Positions 46,391-54,689 of a stretch of 64,000 nt of DNA are shown one piece after another. The DNA is from an uncultured Poribacteria bacterium (GTDB lineage: Bacteria; Poribacteria; WGA-4E; WGA-3G): contig OX639973.1 of assembly GCA_951828385.1 (NCBI GenBank), positions 5,199,200-5,263,199 of the forward strand, in the 5' to 3' direction. The notes beneath the pieces were generated by a model that saw nothing but the letters and a program-made list of their open reading frames with translations, did not search any database and had not been told where the DNA came from. A program made the position numbers and the translations under genes. How positions within the stretch are numbered: position 1 is the first letter of the stretch; each line of letters begins with the position of its first letter.

Positions 46391-47914
46391 TCACTGCGAT
46401 TCACGCGATTCGCTACGGAGTCCCATCCAGACGCAAACCGCCATTCCCAATAGGACAATCGCGAAGGGAAACCCTGTGACGAGGGAGGCTGCCTGCAACG
46501 AACTCAGGCCACCGCCAAGTAACAGCACGATTGCAACAGCGCCTTCAGCCGAACACCAGAACACTCGGTGGGAAACCGGGGCATCAAACTTGCCGCCCGC
46601 CGTGATGGTATCAATCACAAGGGAGCCAGAGTCCGACGAGGTCACGAAAAAGATGATCGTCAGCAGCATTGCGATAGAGGACACCAGCGTCGTCATCGGC
46701 AATTTGTCAAGCATTTTGAACAGCGAAAGCTCCGGTGTGTACGCTTCAACCGTTTCGGTCACTCCGGTGTAACCATCGCTCATGAACTGGTCAAGGGCAG
46801 TGCCACCAAAAGCACTAAACCAGATTAAACACAAAAACGTTGGTAAAATTAGCACGCCAATGATGAACTCTCGAACCGTGCGTCCCTTTGAAATTCGGGC
46901 GATGAACGTTCCGACAAAGGGTGCCCATGCGATCCACCACGCCCAGTAGAAGGTTGTCCAGCCATGCAGAAACCCAGTATCTTCGCGGCCGATCCAGTTG
47001 CTGAGGGGCCTCATTTTAGAGATATAGGCACCCAATCCAGTGAATATACCTTTGAAGATTGCGAGTTTCGGTCCAACAACGATGATGAAGAGCAGGAGCA
47101 AAAATGCGAGGATTACGTTAAGCTGACTGAGGCGTTTGATCCCGACATTCAGTCCTGTCAACACGGAAATGAGTGCGGCAGCGGTTATTACGATGATCAG
47201 CACGACCATGGTGGTATTCGTCGCGGGAACATCAAAGAGGTAGTTGAGCCCGGCGGTCACCTGCTGTGCGCCTAAACCGAGCGAGGTTGCGAGACCGAAC
47301 AAGCTGGCAAAGACAGCGAGCGTATCAATGACATGGCCCGGCCAGCCCCAAATCCGATCACCGAGCAACGGGTAGAACGCGGATCGGATGGTGAGCGGTA
47401 GCCCCCGGTTGTAGGCGAAGAATGCCAGGGCAAGTCCGACAACACCGTAGATTGCCCAGCCGTGTATGCCCCAGTGAAAAGTTGTCGCTGCGATACCGAT
47501 GGCTGCGTCGGTTTTCGCTTCACCGCCGAGGGGGGGGCTCATGAAGTGTTGGACGGGTTCCAAGACCCCGAAAAACAGGAGCCCGATACCGATGCCGGCG
47601 GCAAAGAGCATGGCGAACCAAGTGAGATTGGAGTATTCAGGGACAGCCTCGCGCCCGCCGATGCGCACCTTGCCAAGCGGAGAAACAATCAGGAAGAGAC
47701 AGAATATTACAATGAGGTTGACGATGTCCATGAACCACCAATCGAAGTTCGTGGTCAACCATTTTCGGGTAGCCCCGAAGAGGCTTGTCGCTCCTTCCCG
47801 AAACACGAGGGACCCGATAACAAAAATGACGATGGTGATTGCGGAAACGAGGAATACCGGTGTCAGTCCAAACATCTTGGTATTGTTCTGGAGTTGTTTT
47901 CCTTCTTCGTTCAT
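46391..47914 (-). CDS. BCCT-family transporter, copy 2
   Basis: 507 residues from ATG 47914 after AAAGGAG; the longer frame to 48073 runs through a repeat at 47938-48075. The same family motifs as copy 1 are present: FAAGIGIGLLFFGVLEP, GIHGWAIYGVVGLALAFFAY, FYPLLGDRIWGWPGHVIDTL, AWWIAWAPFVGTFIARISKG. The glycine-rich helix GIGIG differs from LAIG in copy 1, which may change the coupling ion or substrate. It is followed upstream on the same strand by a porin-like gene, so porin and transporters may form one uptake unit across both membranes. Confidence 0.95.
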   Translation of the reverse strand: MNEEGKQLQNNTKMFGLTPVFLVSAITIVIFVIGSLVFREGATSLFGATRKWLTTNFDWWFMDIVNLIVIFCLFLIVSPLGKVRIGGREAVPEYSNLTWFAMLFAAGIGIGLLFFGVLEPVQHFMSPPLGGEAKTDAAIGIAATTFHWGIHGWAIYGVVGLALAFFAYNRGLPLTIRSAFYPLLGDRIWGWPGHVIDTLAVFASLFGLATSLGLGAQQVTAGLNYLFDVPATNTTMVVLIIVITAAALISVLTGLNVGIKRLSQLNVILAFLLLLFIIVVGPKLAIFKGIFTGLGAYISKMRPLSNWIGREDTGFLHGWTTFYWAWWIAWAPFVGTFIARISKGRTVREFIIGVLILPTFLCLIWFSAFGGTALDQFMSDGYTGVTETVEAYTPELSLFKMLDKLPMTTLVSSIAMLLTIIFFVTSSDSGSLVIDTITAGGKFDAPVSHRVFWCSAEGAVAIVLLLGGGLSSLQAASLVTGFPFAIVLLGMAVCVWMGLRSESRESQ

Positions 47915-47937
47915 TTCAAAAATCTCCTTTTTCAAAG

Positions 47938-48075
47938 AGTTGTCAGCTATCGGTACTCGGTTTTCGGTTAAGAGGTTATTTGTGGCAGTTACCTTTCCTG
48001 CGACTGCCATAACAAACGCTTTAACTAAAAACTGATAACTGAAAGATTTTTCGCAGAAAAATCGTACTGACAACT
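47938..48075. repeat. inverted-repeat element, AGTTGTCAG family
   Basis: AGTTGTCAG at 47938-47946 is matched by CTGACAACT at 48067-48075. Inside are CTATCGGTACTCGG and AAACTGATAACTGA-type units. This 138-base element fills the gap between the porin stop and the BCCT start. The related inverted element at 57596-57738 has the same design. Confidence 0.6.
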
Positions 48076-48077
48076 AT

Positions 48078-49370
48078 TTAGAAATAATAACCGAAGTTAA
48101 AATTGAGCCTCCAATTCCAGGCGTTATTTCCGTTAGCCCCAAAGGCACCGGCACCCGTATAGATATTACCGTAGCCTTCCACCTCGCCATCGGCTGTCCT
48201 GTTTCCAACAAAGAAGTTGCCATCGGAAAGTGCTACATCACTATACACATAAAGTGCACCCAAGATTGTCCAACTTGCTCCAATTGTCACGAGCGTACTG
48301 GGGTTGTAGTCCTCTACCGTTTTGAAAATGGTGCTCCATTCTGCATAAGGTGTAACACTGTCAATCCATGAAATCCCAGAAGTATCTATACCACCGTAAC
48401 GGAGCGAGAGTGCCGGTATTAATCCCTGAGATGCGATGGGCCATGCGAAATCGTAAGCACCCATTGGAATTAGATCCCCGGTGCCCCAAGGTGTATCATC
48501 CGTGATGTTATAAGCGTAATAGGAAAATTGCGAATAGAGCGTGAAGTCGGAGACGGTATTCTTGGCATGTGCGGAGAACGCATAATGGTTACCGCTATCA
48601 TCGTCACCGACATTCGTTCCTTTTAACAATCCGTATTGCGCGGAAACACCGAAATCCCCGATATTCTCAATTGCGTAGATCGCGCGGATGTTAAGTTGAT
48701 GTTGCTCATCATATCCGTTTTCGCCGGCACCCCATTCAACATTTCCGTCTGCATCCGCTTTTTCTTCCCATCTGACAACGTCGTAACTGTATAGAGAACT
48801 GGCAAGGCTACTTCCATCTGTCTGGAATTCACCCATAAGATAGTAGCCGACATCAAGCGTCAGCTTATCAAGGGTGTCAGTCCATCTGATTCCGATATCC
48901 ATATCGTCGGCGAGCCCGACATAAAAATGCTGGTCGAAAAACCAACTCGTCGAGACACCGTAGGCGGTCGGGCCGAAGGGGACCCGCACCATACCCGCTT
49001 TAACTGTGCCAAGATCACCGAGATTGTACCCTAACCATGCGGTGTGTATCATACTGTAGCCATCATACCAGCGGTATTCAAGCCGACTGATGATGTTGTT
49101 ATAGTCGAAATCCGCATTGAGACGGAATATCTCAAGGTCTACATCCCCGATTTTTTCGCCTCGGCGATGCGGGTTGTCATCACTGCCATAAGTGCCATAG
49201 GCGTAGTTTACACGCATCGCCCCACCGACCTTAATCGGGCTTTTCTTTGGTTCTGCCGCCTCAACAGCTTCTGCTGCCTCTTCGGTTGTATCAGCCGCCA
49301 TCCCGAACGGAGAAACGATTAGCAAAAATGCGATGCCGAAACTGAATATGAAATTTATCTGTTTATACAC
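48078..49370 (-). CDS. porin-like outer-membrane beta-barrel
   Basis: About 430 residues. The GTG at 49370 follows AGGGGGAAGAG and begins a good signal peptide (FIFSFGIAFLLIVSPFGMAAD); an upstream ATG at 49421 would lengthen it oddly. After a short acidic linker (EEAAEAVEAAEPKK) the sequence has the alternating pattern of transmembrane strands (IISRLEYRWYDGYSMIHTAWLGYNLGDLG in part) and ends with the aromatic RLNFNFGYYF, the usual barrel-insertion signal. It probably lets small solutes through the outer membrane, perhaps those taken up by the two BCCT carriers downstream. It implies a diderm cell. Confidence 0.82.
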   Translation of the reverse strand: MYKQINFIFSFGIAFLLIVSPFGMAADTTEEAAEAVEAAEPKKSPIKVGGAMRVNYAYGTYGSDDNPHRRGEKIGDVDLEIFRLNADFDYNNIISRLEYRWYDGYSMIHTAWLGYNLGDLGTVKAGMVRVPFGPTAYGVSTSWFFDQHFYVGLADDMDIGIRWTDTLDKLTLDVGYYLMGEFQTDGSSLASSLYSYDVVRWEEKADADGNVEWGAGENGYDEQHQLNIRAIYAIENIGDFGVSAQYGLLKGTNVGDDDSGNHYAFSAHAKNTVSDFTLYSQFSYYAYNITDDTPWGTGDLIPMGAYDFAWPIASQGLIPALSLRYGGIDTSGISWIDSVTPYAEWSTIFKTVEDYNPSTLVTIGASWTILGALYVYSDVALSDGNFFVGNRTADGEVEGYGNIYTGAGAFGANGNNAWNWRLNFNFGYYF

Positions 49371-49505
49371 CAGCTCTTCCCCCTTAGGTAAGTAATAATG
49401 TGCGTTAAGTATAAGAAACAAGAAACAAAAGATTTTGCGGTGGAAAGATTGTTCACGCTAACCTATCAGACACTCATAATTAAATCAATGAGATTATATA
49501 ATGCA

Positions 49506-49595
49506 TAGGACTTACGCAATTTGCTGATGTGTAACTACGGCCCCGCCGCTGGTGAGGTTTGAGACCTCGCCAGCGAAGGTGCTGCGTAAGTCCTA
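49506..49595. mobile_element. 90-bp inverted-repeat element with 5-bp direct flanks
   Basis: The ends are TAGGACTTACGCA (49506-49518) and TGCGTAAGTCCTA (49583-49595), a perfect 13-bp inverted repeat. Both sides are flanked by ATGCA (49501-49505 and 49596-49600), like a target duplication. The centre has a second hairpin (GCTGGTGAGGT and its near complement, 49548-49574). A similar TAGGACTTAC start occurs at 6315. Confidence 0.65.
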
Positions 49596-49672
49596 ATGCA
49601 ATTAATCGTTGTCATCTGAGCAACAATACTGGTTAAATTCCAAAAACTATTTGGACAATCTTCTGTAGAATA

Positions 49673-49940
49673 CTATAGTTTGGACAATTTTAAGAATTAA
49701 GGTGCGTGAAAGCAGAAAAAGAGATATCCTTTCATAAACATACTTTGGGATCGTCCGATGAAACTCATACAAGGAAACCTGCGGGTAGCTTATCTCCGAT
49801 CGCAAATGGCGATAGCGTCATTTTCTGCGAAGTTCAAGCAAAAAACAAACTCACAGAATATTAATGTTCGTTTTCAGGATTCCGATACACCGCTGCCTTT
49901 TGACAAGGCAGTATAAATTTACAACATTGTCCAAACTTTA
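49673..49940 (+). mobile_element. internally deleted relative of the IS at 3674
   Basis: About 268 bases. The left end CTATAGTTTGGACAATTTTA and the following AAGCAGAAAAAG...TATCCTTTCA match the left end of the full IS. The right part encodes LRVAYLRSQMAIASFSAKF, then KTNSQNI and PLPFDKAV followed by a stop, the tail of the transposase, and then ATTGTCCAAACTTTA. The whole catalytic region is missing. With both ends kept it could be moved by an intact transposase, like a MITE in the making. Confidence 0.82.
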
Positions 49941-50247
49941 ATACATTTTAAGTCATTTTTTAATATTTTCAAAATTTTTGTATTTCTGAACCTAATATGT
50001 AGAATTATACACAAATTTGGATGATATGTCAAATTATAGCAAAGCCCATAAGTTTTTAGGCAAAAAGCGAAATTTTCAACACAAAACAGCGTAAAACTCT
50101 CAAGGAAAATTGTTTATGCGTTTTCTATTCTCACTGTGAAGCAATAGCACGCCTCCGGCGTACGGTGTTTTTCTCTGATTTCAGTCATCGTGGCAAACTC
50201 ATAGAAAATCCACCTTCCCTTGACCCCTGAACTACGACTTAACACGA

Positions 50248-50263
50248 ATCGTCCGAACTTTAG
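50248..50263. repeat. solo IS-end-like sequence
   Basis: ATCGTCCGAACTTTAG matches the right end of the IS (ATTGTCCAAACTTTAG) at 14 of 16 positions and is followed by TATATAG, like the full IS right junction. No transposase sequence is attached. It is probably the scar of an older, decayed copy. Confidence 0.5.
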
Positions 50264-50289
50264 TATATAGAGACACCTGTATATAAAAG

Positions 50290-50322
50290 AAACTCGCTCA
50301 CAATCGAGTTGTGAGCGAGTTT
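50290..50322 (-). terminator. hairpin downstream of the lipoprotein gene
   Basis: A perfect 14-bp inverted repeat (AAACTCGCTCACAA, loop TCGAG, TTGTGAGCGAGTTT) lies 10 bases beyond the stop codon of the lipoprotein gene. In the minus direction it is followed by CTTTTATAT, a modest T-rich stretch. A transcription terminator is the natural reading. Confidence 0.75.
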
Positions 50323-50331
50323 GAAATCCAT

Positions 50332-52584
50332 CTATTGCATCTGTCCCATATTCTGCATCATCATAATCATCTGGACAGCTTGCTTGAAGTCGCCAAGGGT
50401 GAGAAGCAGCTTTGCACCGACCCCGTCCTCTTGGACTTTAGCAGAAAAGCCGATGCTGTAAGTCTCAGGCACATTCATAAACATTCCTGCGAACATTTGC
50501 ATCGCCGCACCAGCATTCGGATCCGCTTTCGCAACAATAGGCATGAGACTTTTAACCAGAGTCATCGGTGACAGTGCCAAAAGCAGGTTATTGTCTGTCC
50601 CCAACGTGTCAGTCAGTTTCTGATAACTCACATTTTCAGAAAGGCTGTCGCCCATCCCAGATTTCCTGTCCAATGCTGCCTTAAGCAGATCAGAACCGCC
50701 TATAGCAAAAAACAGTTGGTCTTCATGAAAAGCATAGTACCAGTGCCATTCCTGAGGCATCATCGCAGCAGCTTCAGGTGGCATCTCGCCCAAAATTGAA
50801 CCGAAATTAGGGAAGACGTAACTTTTAATCTCAACATCGTTGTGCATGAGCGGTTGACCGGCATGAGCCCCATCATATATCCCCAATTGTGGCATATCTC
50901 CAATCGCTCCGCGCATGATCTGCATGGTGTTGAGGAGTTGTTCAAGAAACATGTCATTCATGTAAGTTTCAGCGAGTTGTTTATCCTTCATCTCATAAAC
51001 GATCAGATAATCAGGGATAATACTATCGCCAAAATTGACAGTAAATCCCCACTCGTCGGCGAGAGATTGATAAAAAGTTGACATCTGCTCGGTGAGTGCC
51101 TCCAGTTTCTCTTGCTGCTCTCGAGAACCCGCTGAAAACATTTTTAGCCTAAACATATTCATATCAAGCAGCAATTGTTGATTCCCTTGAAAGGCACCGT
51201 TCATGAAGGCGAGATTTGGTAGATCATTGAGAACTGCCAAATCGTCAGGTATCATCTCTTCCAAAGATTGCTGAATCTCGCTATTGACCTTGAATTTTAA
51301 GAACGGGGCGAGTTGTACATCGGCCCCCTTGATTTCAAACGTCGCGCTCAGAGATTCCAACTGCTCAATTACGTTTGCGGTTGAATCCAACATAGACGTA
51401 AAGAAGGGCGCGAATGCCATAGCGGCAGGATCGCTTTCAAGACCGTCTCGCATTGATTCCGATTCTTCCTGAATCGAAGCCGTCAGGAGCGGTGCAATGG
51501 ATTCAAGATTAAAATGCGCTGCTACCTGCGCGTCGCCCGCCACAAGATCGGTAAGAAATGAAGTGTAACTTGGATTGGCTATGACAGACTGTTGGGTCGC
51601 CTTATAAGTATCAATAACACTTTCACACACTTCAGGGAACCGAGAAAAGACCAAGATATTGTCTAAAAGAGCGAAACTGCCGCCCCCGCCGCTTGCGTTC
51701 CAATAGGTTACGCCGTTGTATTCAGTCGGAGCACTTCCTGCGCTTTCAGCGTCAATGACCTGTTTCATGGCTGCAGGGTCTGTTAGATGGACGAGTGCGG
51801 AGAGACCGGGTGGGTTCAAGGATGTCATGAAAACCGCAAAATCTTGGTTCAAGTCAAGCCCGATTTCCTCTAACTCCGCGAGGCTTTCAAATCCAGCACC
51901 GAAACTTTCGGCTAAGATTCTGGCGAGGATTTCTGGGTCTTCATCTGTCGGAATCAAGTCTGTCACCAACGTATTAATCCGATAATCCAACTCAAGCAAA
52001 CTCGGACAATAAATAAGTCCCATTGTCTGTTTTGGAATCAGATGTAGTACACTACCTCTTGGAATCTCCACCATTTCAGCTTCAGGTTCATGGCGTGTTT
52101 CCTCTTCACCCGCGTGTTCTGATGTTTCCTCTTCCGATTCATGCTCTAACGTCTCTTCTTCAGATTCATGTTCTGATGTCTCTTCTTCAGATTCGTGTTC
52201 CTCTTCGGATTCATGTTCTGACGCTTCTTCCGCAGACTCGTGTTCTTCTTCGGATTCGTATTCTGACGCTTCTTCCGCAGACTCATGTTCTGCCGTTTCT
52301 TCCGCAGATTCGTGTTCCTCTTCAGATTCATGTTCTGATGTTTCTTCCGCAGACTCATGTTCTGCCGTTTCTTCCGCAGATCCGCGTTCCTCTTCGGACT
52401 CATGTGCTGCCGCTTCTTCAGCAGATTGAGGAAGTTCGCCCATTTCTTGCGATTCCTGTACCGGTGCCGATTCGGCAGCTGCTGAAGTCGTAACTGGCGG
52501 TACTTCTTTCGTGCTACAACCGACGCATATACACATTGTGAGAAGTGCTAACGTGATAAGAGGTAAAAACAAACATTTTTTCAT
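50332..52584 (-). CDS. lipoprotein with acidic His/Glu/Ser repeats and DUF3352-like domain
   Basis: 750 residues. The signal peptide ends in a lipobox (CICVGC, cysteine at about 23). Residues about 55-170 are a low-complexity repeat of units like EHESEEE and ESAEETA, strongly negative with a histidine in nearly every unit. The rest is a globular DUF3352-like domain with alternating predicted strands and helices (VLHLIPKQTMGLIYCPSLLEL, then AVFMTSLNPPGLSALVHL) and a methionine-rich tail. The repeat may bind metal ions or serve as an extended spacer from the membrane; both are guesses. ATG follows AGGAGAAATTAAG. A terminator follows. Confidence 0.8.
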   Translation of the reverse strand: MKKCLFLPLITLALLTMCICVGCSTKEVPPVTTSAAAESAPVQESQEMGELPQSAEEAAAHESEEERGSAEETAEHESAEETSEHESEEEHESAEETAEHESAEEASEYESEEEHESAEEASEHESEEEHESEEETSEHESEEETLEHESEEETSEHAGEEETRHEPEAEMVEIPRGSVLHLIPKQTMGLIYCPSLLELDYRINTLVTDLIPTDEDPEILARILAESFGAGFESLAELEEIGLDLNQDFAVFMTSLNPPGLSALVHLTDPAAMKQVIDAESAGSAPTEYNGVTYWNASGGGGSFALLDNILVFSRFPEVCESVIDTYKATQQSVIANPSYTSFLTDLVAGDAQVAAHFNLESIAPLLTASIQEESESMRDGLESDPAAMAFAPFFTSMLDSTANVIEQLESLSATFEIKGADVQLAPFLKFKVNSEIQQSLEEMIPDDLAVLNDLPNLAFMNGAFQGNQQLLLDMNMFRLKMFSAGSREQQEKLEALTEQMSTFYQSLADEWGFTVNFGDSIIPDYLIVYEMKDKQLAETYMNDMFLEQLLNTMQIMRGAIGDMPQLGIYDGAHAGQPLMHNDVEIKSYVFPNFGSILGEMPPEAAAMMPQEWHWYYAFHEDQLFFAIGGSDLLKAALDRKSGMGDSLSENVSYQKLTDTLGTDNNLLLALSPMTLVKSLMPIVAKADPNAGAAMQMFAGMFMNVPETYSIGFSAKVQEDGVGAKLLLTLGDFKQAVQMIMMMQNMGQMQ
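52100..52400 (-). repeat. tandem coding repeat (EHESxEE units)
   Basis: The DNA here is made of 18- to 24-base units such as TCTTCCGCAGACTCATGTTC and its variants, about a dozen copies, encoding the acidic histidine-rich stretch of the lipoprotein. Such repeats change copy number easily, so the length of this region may differ between strains. It produces long open frames on the other strand that are not genes. Confidence 0.8.
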
Positions 52585-52643
52585 CTTAATTTCTCCTAAG
52601 TCGTAGGGCAGCCTAACGCTATATTCCTACGAGAATAGTATCA

Positions 52644-53729
52644 TCAATTTTGGGTTTGTGCGATTTTTTCTTGGAGTGCATCAATCTCTGCATTGGAAGT
52701 AAGCACACCGATTTCGACTTCATAGTGCCTACGACCACCGGGTTCAATATACTGTAACGTGCCGCGTTCACGCGCCTTTGCCCTGCCTTCTACACCGCAG
52801 TTTGAGGGTTCCAAACCGAAAACATAAGTGCCTTCACCACACATCTTCCACTGGACAAAATTTGGAAACTGCGTCTTGTGATAGCGGACGGATACGCCGA
52901 TGCCTTGTCCATTATTGAATCTTCGGTTTACCAGCGCGACATGGATGTGGTTATCAACATCTGGTTCCATTTCGTGGTAGAAAGCCTGCTCTTGGAAATC
53001 AACGGTTGGCGGTTCGCAGAGGTTATAGTTATTTAAGTTTGCGGCAGCTTGTTCATCTCGCGGTGTGACTTGTGAGGAGGGGGCAAGTAGTTCGCTGTCT
53101 TGTGTGAGAATCGGAAATCCGACATTAATATGGAAAAGGTACATGTGTGGTGAATCTTGGTATCCCAAATTTTCAACAATATCTTCAATGTGCAACGTAC
53201 GCGATCCGAGTTCCGTCCAGATCCTGCGAGTGCGCGAGAGGTTTTCGCCCAAAGCGGCGGTTTCTTTAACCTTGCCCTGCGCCCATAGCATATAGCGTTG
53301 TCCTTCCCACCGGCTGTCGACCCAAACGTTTTTTGCCGGAATGTGCGACACCCGTCCGTGAAGTCCTAATGCCTCATCGCCATCTTCGTTCGGTACACCG
53401 ACTTGCCGCATCCCACAAGTTGTCAGTAAACCGCCGTAGAAGCTGCGTAGCCAACCCAGGCCACCAGGTTCATAATGCGCCGGGTTGACATCGCCTGTAC
53501 TTGAACGCCAACAGAGCGGAATCCCCTGATATTCGGCATAAGAGACATCTAACCCACGGCTCGGTAGCACGGTAAAATTTAAGCCGCTACCGGTTCGGAA
53601 ATCAATGGCATCAACACCTTTTTCATTGCCATCCGTGAGTTGATACATCTTCGCATGGGCAATTTGCGATATATCTCCGACATGGCGAAGCAGTTGTATT
53701 CTGTCATACGTTGCTCCATATAGGTTCAT
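52644..53729 (-). CDS. DUF4432 aldose-epimerase-like protein
   Basis: 361 residues of the galactose-mutarotase fold group. Visible features are FRTGSGLNFTVLPSRGLDVSYAEYQG in part, GLGWLRSFYGGLLTTCG, EALGLHGRVSHIPA (active-site histidine region, about 123), MYLFHINVGFPIL (about 198) and VFGLEPSNCGVEGR. DUF4432 proteins are thought to act on sugars, but no reaction is established. It stands upstream of the lipoprotein gene on the same strand with 59 bases between. ATG 53729 follows AAGGAGAACC. Confidence 0.88.
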   Translation of the reverse strand: MNLYGATYDRIQLLRHVGDISQIAHAKMYQLTDGNEKGVDAIDFRTGSGLNFTVLPSRGLDVSYAEYQGIPLCWRSSTGDVNPAHYEPGGLGWLRSFYGGLLTTCGMRQVGVPNEDGDEALGLHGRVSHIPAKNVWVDSRWEGQRYMLWAQGKVKETAALGENLSRTRRIWTELGSRTLHIEDIVENLGYQDSPHMYLFHINVGFPILTQDSELLAPSSQVTPRDEQAAANLNNYNLCEPPTVDFQEQAFYHEMEPDVDNHIHVALVNRRFNNGQGIGVSVRYHKTQFPNFVQWKMCGEGTYVFGLEPSNCGVEGRAKARERGTLQYIEPGGRRHYEVEIGVLTSNAEIDALQEKIAQTQN

Positions 53730-54104
53730 TAAATAAGGTTCTCCTTCTGGGTGCAGCTGGATAGTTTATGGGCATTGCTCCCAAGCCCATATTAATTTTA
53801 GAAAATGGGCAAAATTTTCTCTATACTGAAAAAACATTATAGCATAGATAGGAAAAAAAAGCAAATTTTTCGGTAGAGGCACTCAGAGCCATTCAATTAT
53901 CCATTTTTTCGATCGAATCTTCACTACCAGGCCCGGTAGGTTCGGTTTCCTAACCGAACCGGCTCGTTTAAAAAGGACGTGAAATCCAATAATTTCTTAA
54001 AATTGAATGTCTCTGATCGGACACAACTTTCAGTTGTCTCAACCTCAGTTTTATGGTATACTTAATGCAGTTGATTTACGCGTGATTTATAAAGAGGACA
54101 CCCC
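53730..54104. other. intergenic region between divergent genes
   Basis: These 375 bases hold an AT-rich stretch, one copy of the GGTAGG palindrome (GGTTCGGTT, loop TCCT, AACCGAACC at 53939-53960) and the HD-gene promoter at 54034-54062. No coding sequence was seen. Confidence 0.55.
54034..54062 (+). promoter_or_regulatory. sigma-70-like promoter for the HD-domain gene
   Basis: TTGTCT at 54034-54039 and TATACT at 54057-54062 are separated by 17 bases. Transcription would start near 54069, 36 bases before the ATG at 54105, which has the ribosome site AAGAGGA. Confidence 0.6.
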
Positions 54105-54668
54105 ATGATTGAAACTATGAGAAACAGAATTGAGGAGATTGTTGAACAGGCTTGCGCTGCCGATACCAACATCTTCGGTTACGATATTTGGACCCATCAT
54201 ATCCTGAAAGTCGTTGAAAATACAAAACAACTCGCCTCACGCTTTGATGCGGATCCCGAAATTGTTGAAATTGCGGCGTTACTTCATGATTATGCCAGTA
54301 TAAAAGACAAAGCACTTTATGCGGATCATCATATTCATGGTCCGATTGAAGCGGAGAAACTTCTCAAGCGTTTCGGCTACCGAAAAGAAAAAAGAGAAGC
54401 AGTAAAAAACGCTATCGCAACACATCGAGCAAGCGTAACAGTTGAACATCGCAGTGCGGAGGGAGCATGTCTTGCGAATGCCGATGCGATGTCGCACATT
54501 GAACAGGTCCCCTCGCTTTTATACTTGGCGTACGTTCATCACGGAATGGGAATTGATGAAGGAAAAACGTGGGTTAAGGCAAAATTACAACGGAGTTGGC
54601 AGAAATTGCGGGAGGATGTCCAGGAGCTTGTTAGAGATAAGTATGAAGCCGCGTTGAAAGTTCTCTGA
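54105..54668 (+). CDS. HD-domain phosphohydrolase
   Basis: 187 residues. The metal-binding HD motif is in AALLHDYASI (about residue 64), with an upstream histidine in WTHHILKVVENTKQ, a further histidine pair in ADHHIHGP (about 79), and NADAMSHI (about 125) as the late aspartate. This is the pattern of small cytoplasmic HD phosphohydrolases that act on nucleotides or related phosphates; the substrate is unknown. It has its own promoter and is one of the few plus-strand genes in this half of the window. Confidence 0.88.
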   Translation: MIETMRNRIEEIVEQACAADTNIFGYDIWTHHILKVVENTKQLASRFDADPEIVEIAALLHDYASIKDKALYADHHIHGPIEAEKLLKRFGYRKEKREAVKNAIATHRASVTVEHRSAEGACLANADAMSHIEQVPSLLYLAYVHHGMGIDEGKTWVKAKLQRSWQKLREDVQELVRDKYEAALKVL

Positions 54669-54689
54669 CATAGATTTCATATAACCCTT

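Larger units (their letters stand above)
49422..50289. other. gene-free region with several element remnants
   Basis: About 870 bases without a gene, containing the small inverted element at 49506-49595, the IS deletion derivative at 49673-49940 and the IS-end-like sequence at 50248-50263, plus a short palindrome ACGCCTCCGGCGT near 50150. It looks like a landing zone for mobile DNA between two genes of the same strand. Confidence 0.6.

Noticed and set aside
52100-52400. Possible CRISPR array, because of regularly spaced repeats
   Set aside because: Units are contiguous, without unique spacers, and encode an in-frame protein repeat.
52023-52493. A leucine/valine-rich plus-strand frame of 156 residues
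   Set aside because: It is the mirror of the EHESEEE coding repeat on the minus strand; its repetitive composition follows from that.
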